Assembly: GCA_913776615.1 (NCBI GenBank)
Contig: CAJYPK010000004.1
Location: 1 to 64,000 of the forward strand
Length of the DNA: 64,000 nucleotides
Reading direction: 5' to 3'
Source of the DNA: an uncultured Hymenobacter sp.
Lineage (GTDB): Bacteria; Bacteroidota; Bacteroidia; Cytophagales; Hymenobacteraceae
Shown: positions 48,603 through 57,109 of the stretch, in pieces
Layout: every line of letters begins with the position of its first letter
Numbering within the stretch: the stretch's first letter is position 1
Notes under the pieces: generated by a model
What the model was told of the DNA's origin: nothing
The model's input: the letters and a program-made list of their open reading frames with translations, nothing else
The model's database searches: none
Position numbers and translations under genes: made by a program

Positions 48603-51600
48603 ATGCTTCTACCTTTTACCTCATTGGGCAAGTGGGACCGGGGCCGCCCTTGGTGGGCGCTGCTCGCGCTGTGGTTGTGGCTGCCCTTAGCGGGCCACGC
48701 CCAAACCGCCCCGGCCTGGAATCTGGCTATTACTGGCAGCAACAACCAGCTCGCCGGAACGAGTAGTATCCAATCGGTAGCCACCGACGCCAGCGGCAAC
48801 GTCTTTGTGACTGGCTTCTTCTCGGGGCAGGTAGCCTTTGGTAGCACCGTACTCACCAGCCAAGGCGGCAACGATTTGTTCGTAGCGAAATATCTGCCAG
48901 CCAGCGGCACCTGGGCCTGGGCCCAGAGTGGGGGCGGTACCAGTTCCGACCAGGGTAATGGCATTGCCGTGAGCGGCAACAGCGTGTATGTAACTGGTCA
49001 CATCTTTAACAACGCGGCCAATGCTAATGCGGTACTATTCGGAGGGGTGAGTAATACGGCTGGCACTATGCCGGTAAACGGGGCCAGTACCTCGGCCGGC
49101 CAAGACATTGTAGTAGCCAGATACACCGACAACGGTACTTCAGCCGCACTGGATTGGCTCCAGGTAAGCGGCGGCACTGGTGGGGATGTCGGCAACGACA
49201 TCGCCGTAAGCGGCAACAGCGTGTACATAACCGGCTACATCACTAATAACACGGCTAATACCAACGCGGTGTTATTCGGAGGGACGGGTAGCATGGCTGG
49301 CACGGTGCAGCAGAACGGAGCCAGCACCGTATCCAGCATCGACTTAGTAGTGGCCAAATACACCGACAATGGCACTTCGGCCGCGCTGGCCTGGACGCAG
49401 GTGGGCGGTGGTACTAGCACTGATACTGGCGCCGGCATCGCCATAAGCGGCACCAGCGTGTACGTAACCGGCTCCATCGTCAACAACACGGCCAATGCCG
49501 CCGCGGTGCTGTTTGGCGGCACGGGTACCACCGCCGGAACGGCGCCACAGAATGGAGCTAGCAGTGTGTTTAGCTCATCCAACGGCGACTTGCTGGTGGT
49601 CAAGTACACTGACAATGGTACTTCGGCTGCGCTGGCCTGGACCCAGGTAGGTGGCGGTATTTACGATGATAGAGGCAATGGCGTCGCCGTGAGTGGTAAC
49701 AGTCTGTACGTGACTGGCTACATTCAAAACAACACCAGCAACGCTACCGGAGTGTTATTCGGGGGCACGGGCACCACCGCTGGCACAGTGCAGCAAAATG
49801 GAGCCAACGCCGCGGTCAGCACCGACTTAGTAGTGGCCAAATACATCGACAATGGCACTGCGGCCGCAGTGGCCTGGACCCAGGTAGGTGGGGGTACAGG
49901 CAGTGATATCGGCAACGGTATCGCGGCGAGTGGCAACAGCGTGTACGTGACGGGTTACATCGCTAATAACGCGGCCAATACCAACGCGGTATTATTCGGA
50001 GGAGCGGGCACCACGGCCGGTACAGTGCGGCAAAATGGAGCCAGCACCAGGGTAAGCAATGACCTGGTGGTGGCTAAATACACTGACAATGGTACTGCGG
50101 CCGCGCTGGCCTGGACCCAGGTAGGCGGGGGTACTGATGACGAAACAAGCCTTGGCATCGCCGTAAATGGTAGCAGTGTGTACGCAGCAGGCTACGTAAA
50201 CAGTAGTGTTACTCACTCCTTCGGAGCCATCAGCACTTCCGTTTTTGCGGGCACTTATGGCACTCGTGCCGCCGTGGGTCAGTTGTCGACCGACCTGGGT
50301 AACTGGCAGTCCTGCGGGCTATCCAGCAACGGCGGACAGAGCTCTACGCAGGCAATGGCTATGGACGCCAGTGGCAACGTGTTTGTAACCGGTTCTTTTT
50401 CGGGGCAGGTATTCTTTGGCAGCACTGTCCTCAGCAGCAGAGGCTTTAACGACATATTCGTAGCGAAGTACTTGCCAGCCAGCGGCACCTGGGCTTGGGC
50501 CCAAAGCGGCGGCGGTACCAACAACGACCAGGGGATGGGCATCGCCGTGAGCGGTAACAACGTGTACGTGACCGGCTCTATCATCAACAATATGGCTAAT
50601 GACAACGCAGTATTGTTTGGGGGCACGGTGCAGCAGAATGGGGCCAGTACCACGACCGGCTCCGACCTGGTAGTGGCCAAATACACCGACAACGGTACTT
50701 CAGCCGCGCTGGTCTGGACCCAAGTGGGTGGTGGCAAAGGCAGCGATGGCGGCAGCGCCATCGCCGTGAACGGCAACGGCGTGTACGTGACCGGCTCCAT
50801 CACTAATAACAAGGCCAATGCCGCCGCGGTACTGTTCGGCGGCACGGGCACCACCGCCGGTACGGTACAGCTGAACGGAATTACTACGTCAATCTACGAG
50901 AGCTCCGACGACTTAGTAGTGGTCAAGTATACCGACAACGGCCCATCGGCTACGCTGGTCTGGGCTCAGGTAGGCGGCGGGACTAGTAGCGACGCAGGCA
51001 GTGACATCGCCGTGAGCGGCAGCAGCGTGTACGTGACCGGTTTCATCGTCAACAACACGGCCAATGCTAACGCAGTACTGTTCGGCGGTACGGGCACTAC
51101 GGCCGGCACAGCGCGGCAAAACGGGGCCAGCGCCACAAACAGCCAAGACCTGTTGGTGGCCAAGTACACCGATAATGGTACTTCGGCCGCGCTGGCCTGG
51201 ACCCAGGTGGGCGGTGGAACCGGTAGTGACACAGGCCGGGGCATCGCCGTGAGCGGTAACAGCGTGTACGTAACCGGCTTCATCAGTAATAATACGGCCA
51301 ATGCCAACGCAGTACTATTCGGGGGCACGGGCACCACGGCTGGTACGATGGGGCAAAATGGAGCCAGCACCACGGCCGCTGGCGACTTGGTGGTGGCCAA
51401 ATACACCGACAACGGTACTTCGGCCGCGCTGGCCTGGACCCAGGTAGGTGGGGGTACTTACTATGATAGTGGGTACGATATTGCGGTGAGCGGCAACAGC
51501 GTATACGTGACCGGCTTTATCACTAATAACGCGGCCAATGCCAACGCAGTACTGTTCGGGGGTACGGGCACCACGGCCGGTACGGTGCAGCAGAGCGGGG

Positions 51601-54005
51601 CCAGCGCTACGATTGGCTCCGACCTGTTGGTGGCCAAGTACACCGACAACGGTACTTCGGCTGCGGTGGCCTGGACCCAGGTGGGTGGTGGTACCCGTGA
51701 CGACCAAGGAAAGAGCATCGCCGTGAGTGGGCGCAACGTGTACGCAGCGGGCAGCGCGGCACCTGTCGCTATTTTCGGCAATTATGCGATCAGCCGCCCC
51801 GCAGGTAACAGTAATATTACGAACGTACTGGTGGGCTCACTTGATGTACCTATTCCTACGCTAACAAGTCTCTCCCCCGCGAGTGGGCCCGTCGGCACGA
51901 GCATCACGCTCACGGGTACCAATTTCAGCAGCAGCAGCGCTGTGAGCTTCAATGGCACAATCGCTACTGTCGTTACCTACGTTTCCACTACCAGCCTCAC
52001 GGCCGTAGTGCCTGCTGGCACCACCACTGGCAACGTAATCGTAATTACTTCCGATGGCACTAGCAACGGCCTCCCCTTCACCGTAACGCTGCCCGTGGCA
52101 ACGTGGACGGGCAGCCTGAGCAGCGATTGGTTTACGGCCGGTAACTGGTCGCCCGCCCAGGTGCCCGACGCTACGCTGGACGCGACTATCCCCGGTGCCC
52201 CCAGCGGCGGCCGCTTCCCAGCCATCAGCGCCGGTACTGCCCAGGCTCGTAACCTGATCCTGGACAGCAATGCCACGCTGATGATGAGCGACGGCACGCT
52301 GGCCCTGGCTGGCAGCCTGACCAACAACGGCACCTTCCAGCCCACCGGCGGCACGGTGAGCCTGGGTGGCTCGACACTCGGCAGCGTGCTGGGCAGCGGC
52401 AATACCAGCTTCTGGAACCTGACCGTGGGCGCCAACGGTGCCCAACAAAGCACCTCGGCCACAACCTCAGTGCAACGCCTGCTCACGCTCAACGGAAGCT
52501 TTGCCACCAACGGCAATCCCTTTACCCTGCTCTCCGACGCCACTGGCACGGCCATGGTGGTGAACACGGGCAGCAACACGGTGAACGGCAACGTGACGGT
52601 GCAGCGCTACCTCGACCCCAGCCTCAACCCCAACCTGGGCTACCGCCACGTAGCGGCCCCCATCAGCAATGCCACCGTCGGCAGCCTGACGACGGGCAGC
52701 TTCGCGCCCGTGGTGAACTCAGCCTATAACTCGTCGGCCACGCCCACAGCCGTAACGCCCTTCCCCACGGTGTACGGCTACGATCAGAGCCGCCTGGCCA
52801 CCACGACCAACCATTTGACCGCATTCAGCAAGGGCTGGTTCTCGCCCGGTGCCCTCACCGACGCGCTCACCGTGGGCCAGGGCTACACCGTGCTGATTGG
52901 GGCCGGGCAGGCCTGGAATTTCACCGGCCCGCTCAACAACGGCAACGTGTCGCTAAACCTGGCTCGCAACACCGGGGCTACGGCCAGCGACGCGGGCCTG
53001 AGCCTGGTGGGCAACCCCTACCCCTCACCGCTGGACTGGAGCGCCGTGCAGGACGCCGACCGCCCGGGCCTGGACGCGGCCATCTACGTGTTCCGCAGTA
53101 CCGACCCGGCCAACCCCTACAGCGGGGACTACGGCTTCTATCAGAACGGCATCGGCACCATTTCGCCCATCCTGGCCCAGGGGCAGGCCTTTTTCGTGCG
53201 CGTGACGCCGGGCCAGACCAGCGGTACGCTCAATCTGACCAACGCCCATCGCCCGACTACCTACGCCGCCCCTACCTACCGCCGCACGGCTACCGAAACC
53301 CGCCCGCTGGTGCATCTGTCGCTGCGAGCAGTGGGGAGTGCAGTTAGCGACGATGCCTTCGTCTACTTCCAGGCCGGCGCTACCAGTGGCTACGACGCGC
53401 AGTACGACGCCGAGAAGCTCAGCAACCCCTCGGGGCTGAACATCTCGACCATCCTTTCGGCCGCCCTGCGCCTGAGCATCGACGGGCGCGCCCCGCTGGG
53501 TACCGCGCAGTTGGTAATTCCGCTGGCCGTGGGCGTACCCGCCGTGGGCACCTACACCCTGCGGGCCACCGAGCTACTCAACCTGGCGGGCACGCCCACC
53601 GCCCTGCGCGACCTGCAAACCGGCACCGTGGTAGACCTGGCCCAGCAGCCGAGCTATTCGTTCACGGTGAGCAATGCCTCGGCACTGATCACCAACCGCT
53701 TCGAGCTGGTATTCTCGCCCCAACAGGCGCTGGCTGCTGCCCCGGCCGCCCTGGCCCAGCAGGTGGCGCTCTACCCCAACCCGGCCACCAGCACGGCCTT
53801 CGTAACGCTGCCCGCCAGCCTGGGCCGCCAGCCCGTGCCCGCCACGCTCCTCGATGCGCTGGGCCGCCCGGTGCGCTCGCTCACGCTGCCCGCCCAAGGA
53901 GCTACGGCCCACGCCCTCGACCTGCGCGCCCTGCCCAGCGGTGTGTACCTGCTGCGCCTCGATACGCCGGCCGGCACCCTCGTCAAGAAGCTGACCGTGG
54001 AGTAA
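48603..54005 (+). CDS. Giant T9SS-secreted beta-propeller-like repeat protein
   Basis: A 1,800-residue protein with signal peptide ending LPLAGHAQT. Ten near-identical units of about 80 residues (core VVAKYTDNGTSAALAWTQVG then GGTGSD...GIAVSGNSVYVTG) plus two variant starter units (SGNVFVTGFFSGQVAFGSTV ... YLPASGTWAWAQSGGG) are arranged as two blocks of one starter plus five units. They resemble SBBP-type propeller repeats. Then come an IPT/TIG domain (about 1085-1160, LSPASGPVGTSITLTGTNFS), a beta-helical region, a DUF-like region with PYPSPLDW, and a T9SS sorting domain (VALYPNPATSTAFV...YLLRLDTPAG). It is probably a surface adhesin or binding protein. ATG 48603 is used rather than the TTG two codons upstream. 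Confidence 0.85.
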   Translation: MLLPFTSLGKWDRGRPWWALLALWLWLPLAGHAQTAPAWNLAITGSNNQLAGTSSIQSVATDASGNVFVTGFFSGQVAFGSTVLTSQGGNDLFVAKYLPASGTWAWAQSGGGTSSDQGNGIAVSGNSVYVTGHIFNNAANANAVLFGGVSNTAGTMPVNGASTSAGQDIVVARYTDNGTSAALDWLQVSGGTGGDVGNDIAVSGNSVYITGYITNNTANTNAVLFGGTGSMAGTVQQNGASTVSSIDLVVAKYTDNGTSAALAWTQVGGGTSTDTGAGIAISGTSVYVTGSIVNNTANAAAVLFGGTGTTAGTAPQNGASSVFSSSNGDLLVVKYTDNGTSAALAWTQVGGGIYDDRGNGVAVSGNSLYVTGYIQNNTSNATGVLFGGTGTTAGTVQQNGANAAVSTDLVVAKYIDNGTAAAVAWTQVGGGTGSDIGNGIAASGNSVYVTGYIANNAANTNAVLFGGAGTTAGTVRQNGASTRVSNDLVVAKYTDNGTAAALAWTQVGGGTDDETSLGIAVNGSSVYAAGYVNSSVTHSFGAISTSVFAGTYGTRAAVGQLSTDLGNWQSCGLSSNGGQSSTQAMAMDASGNVFVTGSFSGQVFFGSTVLSSRGFNDIFVAKYLPASGTWAWAQSGGGTNNDQGMGIAVSGNNVYVTGSIINNMANDNAVLFGGTVQQNGASTTTGSDLVVAKYTDNGTSAALVWTQVGGGKGSDGGSAIAVNGNGVYVTGSITNNKANAAAVLFGGTGTTAGTVQLNGITTSIYESSDDLVVVKYTDNGPSATLVWAQVGGGTSSDAGSDIAVSGSSVYVTGFIVNNTANANAVLFGGTGTTAGTARQNGASATNSQDLLVAKYTDNGTSAALAWTQVGGGTGSDTGRGIAVSGNSVYVTGFISNNTANANAVLFGGTGTTAGTMGQNGASTTAAGDLVVAKYTDNGTSAALAWTQVGGGTYYDSGYDIAVSGNSVYVTGFITNNAANANAVLFGGTGTTAGTVQQSGASATIGSDLLVAKYTDNGTSAAVAWTQVGGGTRDDQGKSIAVSGRNVYAAGSAAPVAIFGNYAISRPAGNSNITNVLVGSLDVPIPTLTSLSPASGPVGTSITLTGTNFSSSSAVSFNGTIATVVTYVSTTSLTAVVPAGTTTGNVIVITSDGTSNGLPFTVTLPVATWTGSLSSDWFTAGNWSPAQVPDATLDATIPGAPSGGRFPAISAGTAQARNLILDSNATLMMSDGTLALAGSLTNNGTFQPTGGTVSLGGSTLGSVLGSGNTSFWNLTVGANGAQQSTSATTSVQRLLTLNGSFATNGNPFTLLSDATGTAMVVNTGSNTVNGNVTVQRYLDPSLNPNLGYRHVAAPISNATVGSLTTGSFAPVVNSAYNSSATPTAVTPFPTVYGYDQSRLATTTNHLTAFSKGWFSPGALTDALTVGQGYTVLIGAGQAWNFTGPLNNGNVSLNLARNTGATASDAGLSLVGNPYPSPLDWSAVQDADRPGLDAAIYVFRSTDPANPYSGDYGFYQNGIGTISPILAQGQAFFVRVTPGQTSGTLNLTNAHRPTTYAAPTYRRTATETRPLVHLSLRAVGSAVSDDAFVYFQAGATSGYDAQYDAEKLSNPSGLNISTILSAALRLSIDGRAPLGTAQLVIPLAVGVPAVGTYTLRATELLNLAGTPTALRDLQTGTVVDLAQQPSYSFTVSNASALITNRFELVFSPQQALAAAPAALAQQVALYPNPATSTAFVTLPASLGRQPVPATLLDALGRPVRSLTLPAQGATAHALDLRALPSGVYLLRLDTPAGTLVKKLTVE

Positions 54006-54051
54006 GCAACGGCAGCGGCCACCGGGACCACCAGTTCCCAGGGCTTAGCGA

Positions 54052-54103
54052 TAGCCCAACAAAAAACGCTTGCCAGTCGTGGCAAGCGTTTTTTGTTGGG
54101 CTA
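54052..54103 (+). terminator. Very strong hairpin terminator
   Basis: TAGCCCAACAAAAAACGCTT then GCCA pairs with the inverse ending GCGTTTTTTGTTGGGCTA: arms of about 22 bases, with a T6 run inside the right arm. It closes the large repeat-protein gene. Confidence 0.85.
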
Positions 54104-54174
54104 CCTTCAATAGTGGTGGCAGCTGGCCTATTGCCCAGGTCGGTTGGCCTGCTTAATTGGCTGGCGCACTAAGT

Positions 54175-54237
54175 TCTGGCTTGGTGATGCGTCGGGATAC
54201 GCATCCTAACGCATCACCAAGCCAGAGCTTGGTGTTA
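54175..54237. repeat. Palindromic repeat, CCAAGC-TGG-GCTTGG family
   Basis: TCTGGCTTGGTGATGCGT (54175-54192) pairs with ACGCATCACCAAGCCAGA (54209-54226), then AGCTTGGTGTTAC follows, the end shared with the repeat at 12127-12202. Confidence 0.75.
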
Positions 54238-54406
54238 CGGCACTGGCTAAAGTACTTCCACAACGCAGGGGTAGGCAAACAATACCGCAACTCCCCAAAG
54301 CAAATTAACTACATGCTTGCGCCCGGCCGGGCTAAAGGCCCCGGCCTGGATGAGCAAGAACCTTTTACCAGATACCCGTTATTCAACGGGCCTCGTACCC
54401 GGCCGC

Positions 54407-54820
54407 TTATACGGCCAGCAGCCACTTTTCCGCCTCCGGCAAATTATCGAACCGCTTGAACACAAACCCGGTCGGCGCGGTGCTCACCACCGACTGCGTG
54501 GACAGTCGGTGCAGGGGGTCGGCCCCTTCCACGATGGCGCAGTGCCGGGTGCGGCCGAGGGCGATGGCGCGGGGAATCCAGTTTTCGGTCAGCCAGCGCT
54601 GGGCCTCCAGCGGCAGGGGAGCCCGCTGGCCGTGCTCCGAGAGCACCCGTCGGCAGTCGGTGCTAATCAGCAAGTCCAGCACCTGCTCGTAGTACGCCTG
54701 AATGGTAGCCACCGGCAGGCGACCCGCCGCCCAGGCCAGGCGCACGTAGCCCGCGGGGTGGTAATAAAGTTGGCCGGCCTGATTTTCAAAATAGGGAGTA
54801 AGCTGAGCGCGGGGCGTCAT
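54407..54820 (-). CDS. Hypothetical protein, possibly SpoIIAA/STAS-like
   Basis: A 137-residue soluble protein, MTPRAQLTPYFENQAGQLYY onward. The pattern of beta strand, long helix (ATIQAYYEQVLDLLISTDCR), strand and C-terminal FDNLPEAEKWLLAV resembles SpoIIAA/STAS-like proteins of Bacteroidota, which often end in a 'F-x-x-x-x-x-A-x-x-WL' helix. No nucleotide-binding or catalytic motif is seen. It is divergent from the speD operon with a 77-base gap, so the two may share a control region. Fold assignment is tentative. Confidence 0.55.
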   Translation of the reverse strand: MTPRAQLTPYFENQAGQLYYHPAGYVRLAWAAGRLPVATIQAYYEQVLDLLISTDCRRVLSEHGQRAPLPLEAQRWLTENWIPRAIALGRTRHCAIVEGADPLHRLSTQSVVSTAPTGFVFKRFDNLPEAEKWLLAV

Positions 54821-54897
54821 AAATAAATCACGAGAGAACGTAGCCAGTAAAGATACGACCCGGCGGGGGTTGCGTTTGCGCGTAATGCCGTAGTATT

Positions 54898-55302
54898 GTG
54901 GCCGTGACGACTGCTACCCTGCCCCTGGCCCCGGCCCTCGCCCCGCCCGCTGCTTACTCTCCCGGCCTGCACGTGCTGGCCACCTTCGGCGCGCCGGCCG
55001 GACGGCTGCGCGACGCGACCGGCAGCCGGCAATTTTTTGCGGCGCTCGTGGCCCGGCTGGGGCTGTGCTGCGTGGGCGAAGCCTACCACGAGTTTGCGGA
55101 AAACGGCGGCTTCACGGCGGTGCTGGCGCTCACCGAGTCGCACCTCAGCATTCACACCTGGCCCGAGCACGGGCTGGCGACGTTCGACGTCTTCCTGTCT
55201 AATTTTCGGCAGGACAACCACGGCACCGTGCGCCGGGTGTACGCCGAAACGCTGGCGTTTTTTGAGGGTCACGAGCAGGCGTACGCCGAAGTACTGCGAT
55301 GA
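54898..55302 (+). CDS. speD: S-adenosylmethionine decarboxylase proenzyme
   Basis: A 134-residue prokaryotic AdoMet decarboxylase. ALTESHLSIHTWPEHGLATF holds the self-cleavage site Glu80-Ser81, with Ser81 becoming the pyruvoyl group, and His86; GLHVLATFGA near the start matches the family's N-terminal strand. It makes decarboxylated AdoMet, the aminopropyl donor. The start is GTG at 54898 (a second GTG at 54904 is possible). It is the first gene of a tightly packed operon: the stop overlaps the next ATG by four bases (ATGA). Confidence 0.9.
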   Translation: MAVTTATLPLAPALAPPAAYSPGLHVLATFGAPAGRLRDATGSRQFFAALVARLGLCCVGEAYHEFAENGGFTAVLALTESHLSIHTWPEHGLATFDVFLSNFRQDNHGTVRRVYAETLAFFEGHEQAYAEVLR

Positions 55303-56633
55303 GCGAGTTTACTTTCTTTGCCCCCGTCGACCGGGTGACTTGCCCGAGGTGCGGCACCCAGCTGCCGTGCCATAACCCGGCCAGCAGCCGGTACTTTGCC
55401 TGCGGCCGGTGCCACACGTATTTCTGGTCGGTGCCCGAAGCCGTGGGCCGGGCGCAGTTCCGCGATGTGTTTAAGCAGGTGTGCGTACCTGGCCCCAGCC
55501 TGCCGCTGGGCCAGGCAGCGGAGCTGGGGGGCTACCACTGCCGCGTGACGGGCTACCAGGTGCGCAGCGAGCAGCAGGACCAAGCGGCCGAGTGGCGCGA
55601 GTACCAACTTACCCCGGTCACCCCGCTGCCCGGCGACGAGCTGCCGCTCGATTTTCCGTTGCAACTGGCCGAGTACCAGGGCCACTGGCTGCTGATACGC
55701 CGGACGGCCACGTATTCCGACCAGCTTGGGGCCTACGGCAAGCGCTATGACGCGGAGGGCAACCCGTTCAGGCTGTGGCACCGCTACCAGCCCGTCATCC
55801 GCGAGGCGCGGGGCGAGTTCGACTGGGATATTCTGGAAGATGAGAAGCTGGCGGTGGAAGAATACATCTCCCCGCCTTACCTACTCACCCGCGAGCAGCG
55901 GGGCAACGAAACGCCTACCTGGTACCTGGCCCAGCACCTGGAGCCCGAGCAGGTGGCGGCGGCCTTCGCTTTGTCGCGCAAGGACCTGCCCGCCCGCCGG
56001 GGTATTGGCGCGGCCCAGCCTTCCCCCGCGCCAAACTGGCCCCATCTCAGGCTACTGTTCCTGAGCGCAGTGGGCCTACTCACGATTATGCAGCTGATCC
56101 TCAGCTTGCGGCCGCATGGCACCCACGAGCCGCTGCACTTCACGTACACCGAGCCCACGCCCGGGGCTAACAGCCAGATGCTGGTATCACCGTCGTTTGA
56201 GATTCAGCGGGGTACGACGCTCACGATCGAGCTGCAAGCCCCCAGCCTCAGCAACCACTGGGTAGAAGTCACGGCCAGCCTCGTGAACGAGCAAACCGGC
56301 CGGGGCCGGGAGTTTACCCGCAGCCTCGAATATTACGAAGGGGTGGAAGACGGCGAGAGCTGGAGCGAAGGCAGCCGCACGGCCAGCGCGTGGCTCGATG
56401 GCGTGCCCGCCGGCCGCTACCACTTCAACCTCTATCCTTCCGCAGACCCCGGCACCGGCTCGGTCCCGCTCACCCTGGAGATGGGCGAAGAGTCCGCCCC
56501 GTGGTCCAACTACTTCCTGATTCTCTTCGGCGTGGCATTGCTGCCGCTGGGCGTGCGCTGGCGGCGGCGCAGCTTCGAGAAAAAGCGCTGGCAGCACAGC
56601 GACTTCAACCCCTACGCCCCTTCCGAAAGCTAA
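55299..56633 (+). CDS. DUF4178-domain membrane protein
   Basis: A 444-residue protein. An N-terminal zinc ribbon (CPRCG at 15-19 and CGRCHTYFW) precedes a DUF4178 region (LPLGQAAELGGYHCRVTGYQ, YQLTPVTPLP, EYQGHWLLIRRTATYSDQLG, GEFDWDILEDEKLAVEEYIS). A TM helix follows (about 247-265, LRLLFLSAVGLLTIMQLILS), then an exported beta-rich domain, a second TM near 405-425 and a basic tail. DUF4178 proteins are found beside SpeD/SpeE-like genes; their role is unknown. Translation is coupled to speD. It probably forms the membrane core of this system (inference). Confidence 0.8.
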   Translation: MSEFTFFAPVDRVTCPRCGTQLPCHNPASSRYFACGRCHTYFWSVPEAVGRAQFRDVFKQVCVPGPSLPLGQAAELGGYHCRVTGYQVRSEQQDQAAEWREYQLTPVTPLPGDELPLDFPLQLAEYQGHWLLIRRTATYSDQLGAYGKRYDAEGNPFRLWHRYQPVIREARGEFDWDILEDEKLAVEEYISPPYLLTREQRGNETPTWYLAQHLEPEQVAAAFALSRKDLPARRGIGAAQPSPAPNWPHLRLLFLSAVGLLTIMQLILSLRPHGTHEPLHFTYTEPTPGANSQMLVSPSFEIQRGTTLTIELQAPSLSNHWVEVTASLVNEQTGRGREFTRSLEYYEGVEDGESWSEGSRTASAWLDGVPAGRYHFNLYPSADPGTGSVPLTLEMGEESAPWSNYFLILFGVALLPLGVRWRRRSFEKKRWQHSDFNPYAPSES

Positions 56634-56646
56634 CTACCTCGCCACT

Positions 56647-56880
56647 ATGCTTGATTTTCTCCGCGATTACTGGCTGGCCTTCCGCCGCTGGCCCGTGTAT
56701 TCGATACTCACCCTACTCATGCTAATTGGCTTTGGGCGGGCGGGCTGGCGGGGCGTCACCCTCCTCGGTATCGACAGTGATAACGCGAACACCGAGAGCG
56801 CCAGCGGCGGCAGCGCCGGCAACAGCCTCACCGGCCGCGGGGGTAGCCACCACGGCCACGGCACCTTTTACCACAAGTAG
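56647..56880 (+). CDS. Small membrane protein of the polyamine-type operon
   Basis: A 77-residue protein, MLDFLRDYWLAFRRWPVYSI then LTLLMLIGFGRAGWRG: one transmembrane helix (about 17-33). A Gly/Ser/Asn-rich tail follows, ending HHGHGTFYHK, with four His that could bind metal. No family recognised. It lies 13 bases after the DUF4178 gene and 13 before the DUF350 gene, so it is part of the operon. Confidence 0.6.
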   Translation: MLDFLRDYWLAFRRWPVYSILTLLMLIGFGRAGWRGVTLLGIDSDNANTESASGGSAGNSLTGRGGSHHGHGTFYHK

Positions 56881-56893
56881 CCCTTGCTTTTCT

Positions 56894-57109
56894 ATGGAAT
56901 ACCTCAACCCCAAGGCCCTCACCGCCTCCGTCGTGTACTCGCTGCTGGGCATCGCCATCCTGCTGCTCAGCTTTTACTTGTTTAACAAGCTGACGCCGGG
57001 CACCCTGCGCCGCGAAATTCTGGAGGAGCACAATACGGCGCTGGCCATCATCGCGGCGGCTTTCATGCTGGCGGTGGCGGTGATTATCAGCGCGGCCATT
57101 CATGGGTGA
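56894..57109 (+). CDS. DUF350-family membrane protein
   Basis: A 71-residue protein with two transmembrane helices (about 12-31, VVYSLLGIAILLLSFYLF, and 49-68, ALAIIAAAFMLAVAVIISAA) joined by a charged loop with NKLTPGTLRREILEEHNTAL. This matches DUF350 (YjfL-type) units, usually 65-135 residues with a conserved N...E-I...N-x-A-x-A motif. Family function is unknown, but it is linked by neighbourhood to SpeD/SpeE-like and glutathionylspermidine-synthase-like genes (from memory). It overlaps the next gene by eight bases. Confidence 0.85.
   Translation: MEYLNPKALTASVVYSLLGIAILLLSFYLFNKLTPGTLRREILEEHNTALAIIAAAFMLAVAVIISAAIHG

Noticed and set aside
48603..51780. CRISPR-like array
   Set aside because: The regular spacing of about 240 bp is an in-frame protein repeat, not short repeats with unique spacers.
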